A stretch of DNA of 64,000 nt from Volutella citrinella (Eukaryota > Ascomycota > Sordariomycetes > Hypocreales > Nectriaceae): NCBI GenBank assembly GCA_034401135.1, contig JAWZSP010000002.1:3844001-3908000 (forward strand), given 5' to 3'. Position 1 is the stretch's first letter. Each line of letters begins with the position of its first letter. Under the pieces are notes generated by a model, which worked only from the letters and a program-made list of their open reading frames with translations, did no database searches and was not told the origin of the DNA. Shown in pieces: positions 44,960 to 57,600 of the stretch. The translations under genes and the position numbers were made by a program.

Positions 44960-45640
44960 ACTAAAACTGGAGAGATCTTACTGGTTGTACGAAAATTAAA
45001 TCATGGCTGGCGTTGCACAACAACCCCTCGGCGCTCGGTGCAGGCGATCTGCGCCGCAGGACCCCGTGAGTCACTCGGCCACTGAACGGTTGGGGGAGAG
45101 GCTTGCCCAGGGGTGCGATGCAGCTTCGGGAATACAATGCGCCCGTCTTACCAGGCGATACTGCGGCGTTGGTCTGCCAAGGGCCATGGATGACTGCCAC
45201 CGTGCGGGGTCTCAAGGGGGTGGTTGGCGTTTGTTTGTGGATTGGGAACTGGCTATATAACAGGAGCAGTCAGATCTAGAAAATCTAGTTGCAGCAGACA
45301 CCGAGGAGCTCACCGTTTCCGTTGTTTGTCCACGGCTGGCCAACGAAGTCTCCTGTCGGCCAGGCGTGTCGTGGTAAGTTCCAACCTCTTGCCTCTGGTT
45401 CTTTGTTCCCTTTGTCGCATATTCCATGATGAATCGGACATTCACTCGCCGTTCCAATAAATAATGCGGATAACGTCCATGGCAATGGTTTCGCCGTTTC
45501 TGATCTTGACCACGAGACGCGTGTGCTCGTTGTTTACCAAAAAGCCGTCCCAAGACTGCAACAATGTAGAGAGAGGTATGGGTTGAGGCTAACGCTGCGT
45601 GTTGACATAGGACTGGGCGAAACTCGAAGAGCGGTGGATG
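44960..45640 (-). other. Possible small multi-exon gene of unknown function
   Basis: A reverse-strand block at about 45557-45443 is convincingly protein-like (SWDGFLVNNEHTRLVVKIRN, then AMDVIRIIYWNGE and a stop). It directly follows a TTGTTGCAG acceptor. Immediately after, GA|GTGAAT is a possible donor. Further downstream WPTGDFVGQPWTNNGNG precedes another possible donor, GTGAGC. I could not build one consistent model or find a start. It may be a short secreted protein or a relic. I do not recognise the family. Confidence 0.25.
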
Positions 45641-46042
45641 GGACCAGATATTGGATTGAACTCAAATGAATCTAAGGTTGATTCGAGAGTGTGTCTTCAT
45701 TCATTCGCCTTCCACTGCCAGTCAATGCCTCAAGAGCTGTCGCGACGTGGATGTGGTTCAAGAATGCGGCATGTCATAGTCGAGACTCTGTCAGATGCCA
45801 GAGTTCGAAGCATTAGCAGACTAACTTCTATAATTTCAAATTTGAAAATGATCATAATTTCCAAAGCCTCTGAGCGACGCATATTATGTCCCACTAATTG
45901 CCCCCAGCTGTGAAATAGCCGTCAATCACCGATGTTTGTCACGCTACCCTGTAATGGCGACGTGTTGCGTCACCCCACCACCTCACACATCAACCCCGCC
46001 ATCGAAAGGCGCCACCCGCTATGCAACTCTACAGCTACAACT

Positions 46043-46781
46043 ATGAAGCCACCTGATGCTTCCTCTCAGAAGCCATCAGTCCCACTCTCGCATGATGGCC
46101 AAGTGGCGCCTCCAGTGCGGATCCTTGTCGAGACGGTGACGGGCCTCGTACCAGGCGATTTATATCCCGAGAGGATCGAACGGATGCGCAACATCATCAG
46201 CCAGTACCACTGGGCCCGAGATTACGACCATTCCCAAGACAGGTGCATTGTACACGGTGCCAGTTTTGGGTTTGATAATCGGATGTGCTATTTCTTATTC
46301 GACAGTGGCGTCAATCTGCCTCATGGCTCAACATTTGATCCCCCGGTGATATGGTATCGCTGGACGGGAGATTCCTTGTCAGCCTTGCCCTCAACTGAAA
46401 TACCGTGATCTGAATTTTGGCTAAACGGACGCATGCAGCATTACTATTAAGAGAGATATGCCAGAACTCATGGCGGATAAGCTCAAGGAGCACCCCTTTA
46501 TGTGGCTCTCAACCAAGCGCGCAGGCCCAAGAAAGCTCTTTGTTGACTGCAGCCCAGCCGATAAGAGGAGAGCCATCAAGTCGCAGATGCACTCAAATAT
46601 GCCAATCTCACAGGACACGATACAATTCCTAAGAGAACATCAAGAGCAGGCGAGGAAGCTGAAGGACGACATTGAGCCTCGGTTTTGGTCAAAACTGGAC
46701 GCTTTTGCAAAGTCTTCTCAGGGCGGCTTTCGCCCAATATTGGAAAAGACGAGAAGGGGGAGAGCAGGCAAGCGCGCTTGA
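46043..46781 (+). CDS. Hypothetical protein, unknown family
   Basis: I do not recognise this protein. The reading from 46043 encodes SVPLSHDGQVAPPVRILVET, then GASFGFDNRMCYFLFDSGVN and PPVIWYRWTGDSLSALPSTE. A second block from 46439 (ITIKRDMPELMADKLKEHPF to a Lys/Arg-rich end) continues in frame if 46405-46438 is removed. That intron would be only 34 nt (GTGATC...ATGCAG), below the usual fungal minimum. An alternative donor, GTATCG at 46351, gives an 88-nt intron and also keeps the frame, but deletes the WYRWTGDS segment. The first model gives 234 residues, the second 216. An in-frame ATG at 45932 could add 37 residues. No signal peptide or membrane segment is seen. Confidence 0.5.
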
Positions 46782-47393
46782 GTGCGTTTGATTTGAACGG
46801 TTTGGCCCGTATGTTTTGCCTCTTTGTATGTTTTGCAAGAGGCATTGGGTGGTGTCCCCTCGGCAGGGGCTAAAATTGCTGTGCTGTGGCCACCGGTGGC
46901 CACCCGCATTAGGAACACAGTGCAGATCACGGTGTCTACACATGAGAGACTAACGCCATAGGACTGACTCCTCAAGCCAGTCAGGCGAGAAGTAAAATAA
47001 ATGTAGGAGCCTCCGTATGCCTGGGCGGCTTCCTGAAACGGTAGGTGCCGGCACTGCCTGGGCCTTCAAGAGATAGTGATGCTCATTACGAGCTGCGGTG
47101 ATGGCAGTCGAAGGACATATGTCACAATATGAAAGACGGAGGGTATCACTGATTTTACTTTGTATACTGAATTTTACTAACTTGGACTAAAACTTGAACT
47201 GATAGCTAGACTCTAAATCAAATGTGTGCACTGATGTTACTGCCTCTCGGTTTGTCTTATACCTACACTCGTCAAAAGTTGAGATGTGTTACACGTGTTC
47301 TCTGGTTGGCTTGCCTCCTACCACACTTGGTCCTGGCCATGATTCTCACCTGAATCATATTCCTGTGCCTGTTGTTGAAAAGCTTACCTGGGG
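46782..47393. other. Convergent 3' intergenic region
   Basis: AT-richer non-coding sequence lies between the hypothetical gene and the calcium ATPase stop codon. No coding signal or repeat array was seen. Confidence 0.5.
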
Positions 47394-50300
47394 TTAGTCG
47401 TCAGCCGTCTTGGCCTCCAAATCGCTCTTGCGAGATCGACGCAATAGTTTGGCGAACATGGCGCCCATGAAACTGTACGCAATAACAAACGGCTTCCCAA
47501 CAAATCGCGCCGCCTTCTCGAACCATGGGTCAGGAAAGATGCGGACCACCACACCCCACGGAAGGCTAAAGGCGGCGACGATGATGGAGATGGCCCACTG
47601 CACGCCGTCGAGGCCTCCAGTCTTGATTTCAAAAACAGTGGAGCCGACAAAGATGATGCAGACTTGGAGGCCCACCATGAGCAAGTTGATGAAGATGAAG
47701 AACTTGTTCCGGTGGATGCCCTCAAGGACGTTGAACTCATTGTCCAAGCGTCTGTTGTTGAACTCGTTGAAGATTTGCATCCACACGAATGTATTGAAGA
47801 TGACAGTGTCTAGCTGTAGCATCTGATCGGCATCGTTTCGGTCGTACTGGAGGATCTCGGGGCCGGCGAAGTAGAGAACGATGGAGACGATGAGTTGGAA
47901 GATGCATTGGCCGATGATCATTTTCCACATCTGTGAGGTCTATTAGATGTGTGCACCAAGAGCAATACACAATAGTCACCCACGTTGATAGTAATTAGGG
48001 GAGAGCTTTTCCCTTGTGGAGGACGGTTGAGAATCTTCTCCGTGGGAGGGTCTGTGGCCAGCGCGAGAGCTGCAAAGGTATCCATGATGAGGTTGACCCA
48101 AAGTAGCTGGACTGCGCCGAGGACAGGCTTCATTTCGCTGCTGTACATGGACGTGACGAATGATAAGATGACGGCCGTGATATTGACAGTGATTTGGAAC
48201 TGGGTTCGTCAGTCGAACAGTCAGACGAAAGATCAAGCCTGAACTCACCTGCAAAAACTTCTGGACAGCATCATTGACAGCTCGACCCCATTTCAAGGCA
48301 GTAACAATGGACATGAAGTTGTCGTCCATCAAGACAATATCAGAAGCTTCCTTGGCAACTTCTGTACCTGAAATGCCCATGGAGAATCCAATATCAGCAG
48401 CCTTCAGAGCAGGCGCATCATTGGTGCCGTCTCCCGTGACAGCAACAGTCTCTCCAAGCGCCTTCAACCTCGACACCAGGACTCGCTTGTCCTCTGGAGA
48501 CGAACGAGCAAGAACCTGAAGCTTGGGGAGGAGCACGTCCATCTCCTGGTCGGAGAGCCTGCGGAAATCGGGGCCCTCCATGATGCGGCCGTCGGTGTAG
48601 ATGCCGCATTCCGTGGCGATGGCCTTGGCAGTCAAGAGGTTGTCTCCGGTGACCATGCGGACGGTGACTCCTGCGTGCTTGCATTTTCTGACAGCTTCGG
48701 GGACTCCGGGACGGATGGGGTCTTGGATTCCCACGAGGCCCAGGAACGTTAGGTTGTTGAAGAGAGAATCGAGTTCGACGGAACCATCAGTGACTCTTGC
48801 GTAGGATGGCGGCCATTGCTGGTAGTCACTGTACACGAGGGCTATGGTCCGCAGCGACCTTTCAGCAAAGCCATTGATCATGGTGCCGATATTCTGTCTC
48901 TCCTCGTCCGTAAGCTTCTCCGCGGCCAAAGACGTGATTTCCGCCTTGGAGGAGCAGTAGCCAAGCAGGATTTCCGAAGCACCCTTAACCAGGAGCCGGT
49001 ATCCTTGTGATCCAGGCAGCTTGACAACAGCGGCCATGCACTTCTTCTTGGAATCAAACGGCATGATCTGCACAACTTGCTCATTTGCCCGCGCCTCAGC
49101 AATGCTCTGCAAGTCAAGATGGTCGCGCGCCATTTGAAGAAGGGCAACCTCAGTCTTGGATCCGAGGAAGACTTTCTTTCCGTCCTCATCGGCTTCAATG
49201 GCTGTTGAGTTGATAGCGACAGACTGGGAGATGATACTTTTGGCAGCTTGAGACAGAGCTTTTGCCCAAGTGGCCAGTGATTCTCGCGAAGACTCGCTGG
49301 CCTCTGAGTAGTTGAAGGTGGATGCCCCAAACAAGCCAGCTACGACTGTCATTTTGTTGGTAGTCTTGGAAATAGTTAGATCATATAGAGTGTATCAGAA
49401 TTCAGGAACCCTACCAAAGTGCCGGTCTTGTCCGAACAAATAGCGGTTGCGTTACCCATTGTCTCACAAGATCGAAGAACTCGGACAAGATTGTTTTCCT
49501 TGAGCAGCTTGGTGGTTGCAAATGCGAGTGCAAGCGTCACCGCCAGAGGAAGACCTTCAGGCACCGCAACAGCTACAATGGCAATGGCGACGACCAGGAG
49601 ATCCATAAAAGCTGATCCCCTGTCTTCAGGAGTTCTGTCGTCCCCTGGGATGCTCGCGAGGAAGCGGAACAGCAGAATGAAGAACATCAAGGCCGAGGCG
49701 CCGCCGCCAAGCTTGGCAATGGCAATGGCAAGACGAGCAAGTTTCTTTTGCAGAGGGGTTGGCTCGACATCGGTGCGGACCGACATCATGATACGGCCAT
49801 AAGTGCTGTGAACGCCGACAGAGGTGCAGACGAATGTTCCCATGCCTGTGACCGGTGAGAATTGATAAAAGCAGAGCAGGGGATGTGAAACTTAACTTCT
49901 AGGACCTTGGATCCCGATATGATGAATGGGTCAAGAGGCTTCCCTTTGCTGGATTCCATCGATTCCATTTTGTCCTGGACGATGCCACCAGGAGTCTTCT
50001 TGATGGCGTCGGACTCTCCAGTGACGGAAGACTCATCACACTTGACCAAGTGGCCTTCAACCAGAATTCCGTCAACTGGAGCGACGTCTCCGGGCTCAAT
50101 GTGAAGAACGTCTCCAACTAAGATATCATGCACGTTGACCATGGCATCCTTGCCGGAGCGAATCACCTTGACCTCACGGTCATCTTTCTTTGAGTTGAGT
50201 TTCCTGAAGGCCTTTTCCTTTTGATAGTCGTTGTGCGAGCCAACGACAACGACGATAATCACAGCGGCACAAATGGCAACGCCCTCGACCCAGTCCACAG

Positions 50301-50943
50301 ATGCGGGGTCTCCTGGGTGTTTCTTGATGCCCAGAGCCTCGTAGAGACCAAGGGCCAAAGAGATGAGTCCCGCTACGGATAGCAGAATCAGGACAGCTTC
50401 GTTGAATGCAATCCACATCAGCTTCCAGATAGGAGTGGATTTCTTCTCAGGGATGACATTGCGCTTGAAGACTCGCACTCGGTCCGCAAAGGGCTGGGAC
50501 GAGTCCGAGGCCTTGGTGTGATGGAACACAGAGTGATGGACATGAGAGTCCTTGACTGGTCTGATCTCATCAACACCATGATACTTGTTGGTGATGGTGT
50601 TGAAGGAAACTTTCTTGGCCACCGTAGTCTCGTCAACACTGAGACCGGCCTTGAGGTCGACCTGAAGGCCCTCTGAGATGCCTCGCAAGCCACCCAGGGC
50701 CCGGAAGGCACGCAGAGACTTGGGGTTCACCAGTTTGTTCAGCTGGCCAGGAGAGAAGGCAAAAGGATTGTTGTCAACATGGAAGTCTGCCTCAGTGCCA
50801 GGGTCTGGAGCCAAGGCAGCTTCCACATCGTCATAGCCATCGCAGCCAGCAGTGGTGGTCTTTTCAAAGAGGGTGTTTGAAGTCTTGGAGGTAATGTCAT
50901 CAAGTGCCTTTGAGGTCTCCTTTTCAAACTTCTCTGGTGCCAT
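47394..50943 (-). CDS. Pmc1/NCA-type calcium-transporting P-type ATPase
   Basis: This P2B pump exports Ca2+ from the cytosol, usually into the vacuole. Five exons (50943-49896, 49845-49415, 49364-48249, 48199-47984 and 47930-47394) give 1,115 residues in one frame. Visible motifs are CDESSVTGES in the actuator region, PEGLPLAVTLALAFAT in helix 4, and the phosphorylation site CSDKTGTLTTNKM split by intron 2. FDSKKKCMAAV lies in the nucleotide domain, TGDGTNDAPALK in the hinge, and VNLIMDTFAALALATDPP in helix 6. The C-terminus is short, without an obvious long calmodulin-binding tail. Introns 2-4 have normal GT..AG ends. The first junction (KVLE to GMGTFVCTSVG) needs removal of 49846-49895, whose donor reads TTAAGT, not GTAAGT. 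Using the adjacent GT instead shifts the frame. The gene may thus be impaired, non-canonically spliced or contain a sequence error. Confidence 0.93.
49889..49899 (-). other. Non-canonical 5' splice site (TT instead of GT)
   Basis: On the reverse strand the exon end GAAG is followed by TTAAGT. The conserved protein junction demands a cut directly after GAAG, where GTAAGT would be the consensus. A single G-to-T difference at intron position +1 explains it. Confidence 0.7.
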
Positions 50944-52803
50944 GATAACAAGAGGATAATCAAGATGGGGCGTCTGAGTGCAAGTAAGGTGCGAGGAGGT
51001 GTACGCCAGAACTCGTCTACCTGGGGGTCGAGACACGGGGGTTTAATATTTTGCTGGTCTGACGAGAGGCACCCATCTGATGAGCACACTCGCCCCCTCT
51101 GTGTGAATAGGCAATACAAAGCAACCAATTCGGTTCAGTAGAGTGGAGCGGATTCAGGAAAGCAAGGGGAGATGTGACGGCAAGGGAATCCCGCATTAAC
51201 CGCCCACCCCGGGAGTCGATCCGGTGGCAGATAGATCACACCGTTCCATGAAAGCAGTGTGTAGCCTCGCACTTTGGCTTGAGCTATTGCCGCTCAACAT
51301 CCAGGGAGGCAGCCTGGAGCCGCTGCAGGCTATCATGATCCGACGTTGATTATTGATGCAATCCGCTTCGGCGTTCAGAACAGGGCCCCTTGGCGTCCCC
51401 TTGGTTGTCCAGTCACAGTCAAATCGTCATAAGCCGCAAAAGCAGACTTTTCCAGGCGGAATTACTTCTCCATTCATCAGGCTACGAGCAAGGTATGCAT
51501 GATGTGGTCAAGGGCAGATGCCATCTGATAGGCCCATCGAGCGTGGCTGTGTCGGCAGCATCGACAGGAGGTTGTCACCCATGAGACAGCACAACTCGGG
51601 CATCGGACCTTGGTTGACCATTCAAATAAGCTTAATCGGCAGGAAATGACACTATTGGGGTGGGGGGTTGAGGCAGTGCTCGTCGAAGGACCCGCCTGCC
51701 GGCCTGTTTGCCTCACATTGGCCTCCCAACTAGACGTGGGAGCCGTCAAACACCCAGGTGTATTCATCTAGATGGAAGCCGATATACCCGCGGCGTCGCT
51801 TGGCAGATACCGAAAGGGGCGAGATGAAGAGCACAAGGTGACAGCCCGTCGACATGGTTGTTTGCTTCGCCACGATCCACAGTGGGGAATCATGCGGATC
51901 CACGCTTGCTCTTGGAACTAGCTCGGCCAACTAACATTGCTCGTAATTATATCGCAAATCCGGCTGTTCTGTCCTGAAGGTGCGTTGGTGCTCCGAGCCG
52001 AGTCTTGGGTGCCGCCTACATGCTGAGTCGCGTGTTCGGTGTTTGGCGGTAGTTCGTTCTCCGTTCGGAACACCCTGGAGGCTCTGCGGGGTATGCACGT
52101 CTTTGACCAAGATGTCACTGTCAGATGGATTTTTCGCAATCGGGCACGTGGGCCCCCAGGAAACAAGCTCAGGCAGTCTCCATCACGCTTGGGCTTGGCC
52201 TCAGGAACTGTGGATATCAGCCGGGCTGCACTGACCAACCCCGAGAAAGCGGCAGCGAGCCCGCATCTTAGCGTCAATCACATCCAGTGACATTCTGAGC
52301 GGAACCGGACCGGACCTCTGTGCGATGATGTTCCCAGCGGATAAGCCTTGGTCTGCGTTGGCCAAGTTGTTGAGGTAGATCACTGACCCACTGCACAATC
52401 TGTCGCCCCTTGAAGCCCAACATGGTGTAGATGCGGACCACAGCACATATTGGGCATACACTTCACGAGCACAGCCTCGTTCGTCAAGTCGGCCCGTCTC
52501 GTGCTCACTGGTCAGAAGTTGACCGGCATGGATTCGTGAATTTGTAGCACAAATGTTTGTGCTTTGTGGTAAACAGTTAGTCCTGAATTGTTATTTCTGA
52601 ATCGAGATTTCTCATTTGTTTATCCGTTCCCTGTTTGGTTTTCCTGGCAGTATGGCCAACTCCGTTTGCTCTAGTCTTTTGCTCTATAATTTGCTCCTTT
52701 GATGACCTTCTGTCGTCCGTTTTGTTTTCCAAGGTTCTGCACCGGGCGGCCAGGGCATTTCCTATACCAGGAATAATGGTGTGTCAAGGCGAGATTCGCC
52801 TCA
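50944..52803. other. Intergenic region upstream of the calcium ATPase
   Basis: About 1.9 kb contains the ATPase promoter and, at the right, the 3' flank of the CDF gene. Short reverse-strand frames (for example near 51730-51930, ending GYIGFHLDEYTWVFDGSHV) look mildly coding-like, but no domain, intron logic or consistent model supports a gene. Confidence 0.5.
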
Positions 52804-54137
52804 TTAAAGAAGCTTCTTAAGATCGTGCTCCTAGAACGGGTTAATCGCGGCCCAAAAAAAGAAAAAGAACTCAGACTGACAGGTTTGTGGCTAGTTTCGT
52901 AGTCGATGTGGACAAAGGCCCGCTCAACAGAAGGAAGCTTCTCCAGTTTGATCTGGAGGTCTTCGGCGACATCGTGCGCAATCTCCAGCCGCTCGTTCCT
53001 GTCAATGACGATATCGACCTCGACCAACAGCCGGGGTCCGCTGTGGTACGCACGGACAGTGTCGATTCGCTGGACGACGGGGGAGTGCGTCATGGCTGTT
53101 ATCGGGTTAGAATGTTTCAGCCTTCGTGCATTGCATTCAAACGTACAGATGTAGGTGATGTGCTGGATAGTCTCACGGTCGGCAGTGACGCCGATCAGAA
53201 GCTGGAACTCTTCATATGCGGTATGGAGCCAGAGACCAGCAATCAAAAACGATAGGAGAATGGCGCCCATGGGATCGATCCACCAGCGAAGTTTGCTACC
53301 TCCCACGGAGGTAAGGATACCAAAGCTATTGATGAAGAGATCGTTTCGGTGGTCCCTCCACAGGATGTCGACCTGCGAATAAATGTGCTTGACAGTCCAG
53401 CAGAGAAAGAAGAGACCCAGCTTCGTCGCAAAAGCCACGCTCACGGCGATGACGGCGGGCAGGTGGAATCCATTGGTTTCTTCGTCGGATCCTGCAGCGA
53501 GGTCGCGTGCAGACATGACGATAAGGATCAGGGACACGGAGAACATGATGAAGGAGAAGACAATGTTGCCCGCGGTGGATATCCGAGCTCGGCCAGAGGG
53601 ATACTTCTTGTGGTCGACCTTGTTCACTGCGCGATGGGACATGTACAGCATGACGCCAGATAAGGGATCGAAGACGGAGTCAGCCATTGTGGTGAAGAGC
53701 GAGAGAGATCCCGATGAAATGGCACCGTAGAGCTGGAGACCCGAGAGGAAGACGTTGGCGACAAGAGAGCCCTTGACGCAAATGTTGTAGAGCAGGTTGT
53801 GCTTGCCGTGCGTATCCTTGACCTCCTGCTCGTGCTCGTCGACGGACTTGAGCATGGTGCGGATGCTCTCATTCTGGGTCTTGTAGAACTCCTCGACGCC
53901 GTTGGTCCTGCGCATGAGCTGGCGGCGCTTGCGAGACGTGTTTGCCGTGATTTCGGCCTCGTCCTTGAGGTGCGCCGACAGGCCGAGGGGGTCGTGGACG
54001 GCGTGCTGGAACTCAACATCCTTGCCGTCGGGCGGGGGGATCGGGGTGCGATGGTGCAGCGACGGGCATGGCTCGTTGTCGCGGCCGGAGGACATCTCCC
54101 GAGGCATCGCGTTGAGTTCGACGGTTGAGCCTTCCAT
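52804..54137 (-). CDS. Cation diffusion facilitator with DxxxD metal sites (Mn-type CDF)
   Basis: Three exons (54137-53147, 53095-52881 and 52830-52804) encode 410 residues. The last exon has eight sense codons and a stop, restoring the conserved ending YETSHKPEHDLKKLL. The first intron (51 nt, GTACGT...AACAG, branch CTAAC) has no stop and is a multiple of three, so its retention would only insert 17 residues. A hydrophilic N-terminus of about 110 residues precedes six helices. The metal-site motif of helix 2 reads DSVFD and that of helix 5 DHRND. The DxxxD pair is characteristic of Mn-transporting CDFs rather than the HxxxD zinc group. The C-terminal cytosolic domain (MTHSPVVQRIDTVRAYHSGP, RLLVEVDIVID) is complete. 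Expected role: moving Mn2+ or a related divalent ion out of the cytosol. The metal is inferred. Confidence 0.92.
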
Positions 54138-54696
54138 TGCGGGCGACAAGAAACTGGTTGTTATTGAGGAGGATACCAGAACAGAAGATGAGGACTGGTG
54201 GAGGAAGCAAAGCGAGACCCGCCCTCAATTATAAAATTAATTGAAAGAACTCGTCATGATACCCAACAGACGACTAGGGTGTGCACGCGCCAATGCCCAC
54301 CAGACAGGGGTGAGGCCTCCACCAAACCGCATCGGTCCTGGGCGAATCGAATGCCGCCGCCAATGGCCAACGGAAGGGCGGGGATGGGCGGATGGGAGGG
54401 GTGGGATAAAAAGCTTATGGCAGGGAAAATGGCATATCTGGTCACTCCAGCACATCTATTGGGCGATGACGCTGCATCTCGAGCCGGGGCCGATGATTGT
54501 GTTTAGCATTCGTTGATGATTACATTTCCAGAGGTCGGTTCATGTTGGATGCTAGGGGTGAGGTTAGGTGCTATGTATACTTTGAACTGTCGTGGGCAAT
54601 CTTAAACTACGACCACGTCCTATCCGAGTTCTATGGCCTCGCGAAGGGGATCAAAAATTTCGGTAACATCATGCTCATTACTCGCTTTACTCTCAT
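54138..54696. other. Spacer between CDF promoter and NLR 3' end
   Basis: This includes the probable CDF promoter on the left and the 3' flank of the NLR gene on the right. No coding region is supported. Confidence 0.5.
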
Positions 54697-57600
54697 CTAG
54701 ACTTTGGGAACTCCCAGTTCCAGCATCAATAGATGCCCAGAGTCTGAAGTCATGCTAACAGTCGAGCGGCTAAAGGCTCTTATACCAGAACGATATTTTC
54801 CCGGAAGCCAGAGCGCTCTTTTATCTGCCCATTTGATCCACGTGTCCTCACGTTTATCATGGCCAGGGCCGATGAAGATTGGCTTTTGGCGACTGTCGAC
54901 TTGGGGTTGAGTAACTCCACCTAGGCCCGCACCTAGGTGTGCTTGTATGTCCAAAATGCCGTTCTTAGTGTAGAGTTGGTTACCGGAAGAACTGAAGAAC
55001 AGCTGACCAAATCCCGCATCCGTGTCGATGACGATATGGTCGAGTGGGCTCGAGAGCTTCCATATGTGGATGCTGCGTGGTCCAGAGCTAGCAAGAATGT
55101 TTGCATCGGGGGATAGAGCGAACCAATCAAACGAATCCAACTTGTTCTCGTAGATAGATGGGCGAAACTTGGCCCCGGAGTCAATGGCTAAGATGTCCAC
55201 CCTTTTGGGCGTGACCAGGGCAACCACACCAGCAGCATCTGCAAATGCAACCGCATGCACATCGCCAGCAGTTTCTCGAGAGAGTAGACTGCGGCAATTG
55301 CTTATATCCCAAATCTGGGTCTCTGTGACTTTGTACACTGCGAGATATCGATTATTAGCGGAGATCTCAAATTTCAGCCATACTCCTTTCCCCCCCGTGT
55401 GATGTTGACTGAACCGAAACTTTTGTGCTGAAACGTCCCAGATGTTCCAGACGATCGAGTCATCCAAGTCAAACGCTAACGCAACAAGCTGTCCATCTGG
55501 AGATAATTTTCCAGCATTGATGGATTCAAATGTCATGATACAAGCGCCGCTGAGTGCTTCCCAAAGCGTAGCTTGAGGGCGCTTTGGCCAACCAAAAGGC
55601 ATGCACAGAAAATAGCGACCATCCATCGAGCTTGAGTAAGCGCTGGCATCACCACCAAGTTCAAGTCTTTGGATGCATGATCCATCTGACGTGTCCAAAA
55701 CTTGTATATCGCCATCCCCGGAACTCGAGAATACCCATTGACTGCTAGCAGAGGTTTGCAAATACTTCGAGGTACCTTGGAGCGGTCTTGACTGGCCAGT
55801 GGTCGTGTCGGTGAGGAGGTCGTCGGATAATTCCCAGATCTTTATAGTTCCGTTAACCCGCGACGCCAGCAACTGCGTCGCAGCACAATAGTCCAGGTGA
55901 ACGCCGATGCCATCGGCGTACAGTTGTCGCGCACAATTCCCTTGATCATCCCATATCCTGATCCAGTGGTCCCGACATGCTGATGCAAGACGGTGCCCAG
56001 CCTGCAGCCAAGCAATGCATGTGACTTCATCTCCATGTTCCAAGGTCTTGGAGCAGGTTCCAGATTCCAGATTCCAGATTTTAATCACCTTGCCGTGCGC
56101 TGCTGCGATATTATCCGTGCCAATCCAGGCAACAGTAATGCGGGCTTCGTCTTTGTATTCCACGGTGAGTTCCAGCCTATTATGCAAAATATCCCAGACT
56201 TGAATGCTGAATCCCGTCAGAAAGGCCAACTTGCGTCCATCTGGCGAGAAAAGGAGACTTCTTGGACCAAACAGAGGCACAGTGGAATATCTGAGCTCAT
56301 CGGCCACGCGAGTCTTGTCAAGTGTTGTATCCATCGTTTGGATCAGCTCATCAGTCGCACCAACTCGGGTCACATCTATGCTTGTCCTATCAGTTCTTGT
56401 AACAGCGACTGTACCATCAGGCGAAACACCGAGCTGAGTCGCACGTTCCTTACGCCCCACTCTCTGGAGCCTTCTCGTGCATCGACCTGAATCAGCATCT
56501 CGGAACTCGACGGCCACATCTTTCGTCTGGACGAACAATTGTCGGCCGTCTGATGAAAATATCACCTTCAAGGGCATACTCCGACAATTGAATTTGAGAA
56601 TGAGGTTCCCAGATGCAATATCCCAAACTGTGACAGTTTTCCGAAACCCAGATGCCACTTGGAGGCCGTCGGGCGAAAAGGAAAATTCGCTCGAACAAGG
56701 CGAGAATTCCAGGACAGATGACTCCCATGATGGTGACATGTCAATCTTGGCCGAGATCCAACTGGGATAGTCCTTCTCATACAGCTTACGTACGAGGCTG
56801 CCTGTTGGAGTAAAGACTAGTGCGGAAACATAGGCTTGCATTGGTGCTTCTTTGATGCAGTCTCTGGTGTGCAACACAAAACGGCGCGCATCTTCTGTGA
56901 GTCCATCAAGCTCTTTGTTTTTCGTCTTCTTCTGCAGCAATGATGACGTGGTTAGTGTATTGGAATTCATCGACCCGGGCGAGATGTACGTACTGTGACT
57001 TCTCTCAGCTCTCGTATAGCGCGCGTTCCCGTTGGTATTTTCCCCATGAGGCTCAGAGCCTCTAGCCAATGCAGCAAATCATGACTGATAAAGCTGGTGA
57101 TGATCTTATCATCGGTCACATCTCGGACTCGTGATGCTTGTACGAGATGAGCTATCCAGTATTCACAAGCGTATGCGACGGCATCGAGAGGGTCGGGCTC
57201 TGGGCACTTGACCTCAATGGCCAATACACCAGGGTACTGTAGACCATAGATGTTTCGCTTGAGCAGCATCCTCATAGCTTTGGACGCTTTCTTGAACAGG
57301 ATACGGTGTTGCATATGCAGGCCACCTAGGAGAACCTGTGAGCCAGCCTCCCCAAGTAGAAAATCCTGAGCCGACTGATGGACAAAGAAAACGGTCTGTC
57401 CTTCAATCGATAGGAAAGAGCCACAATTAGCGACGGCTTCCTCCAGTTCGTCATCGCTCAAGTGAGATATGTCGGGTTCGAGAGCGCGCAGTTCAGTAAT
57501 CCGAAGTGGACGGTACGCGATGCAAGGTGTTGTGAGAATCTTGCGATACGTCTCCGCCTCATCCAGAGACAGAAGCTGCCCCAACATGCGTTGATAAAGG

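Noticed and set aside
51730..51930. Short reverse-strand frame ending GYIGFHLDEYTWVFDGSHV
   Set aside because: It looks mildly protein-like, but it is only 66 codons, has no partner exon and no recognised domain.
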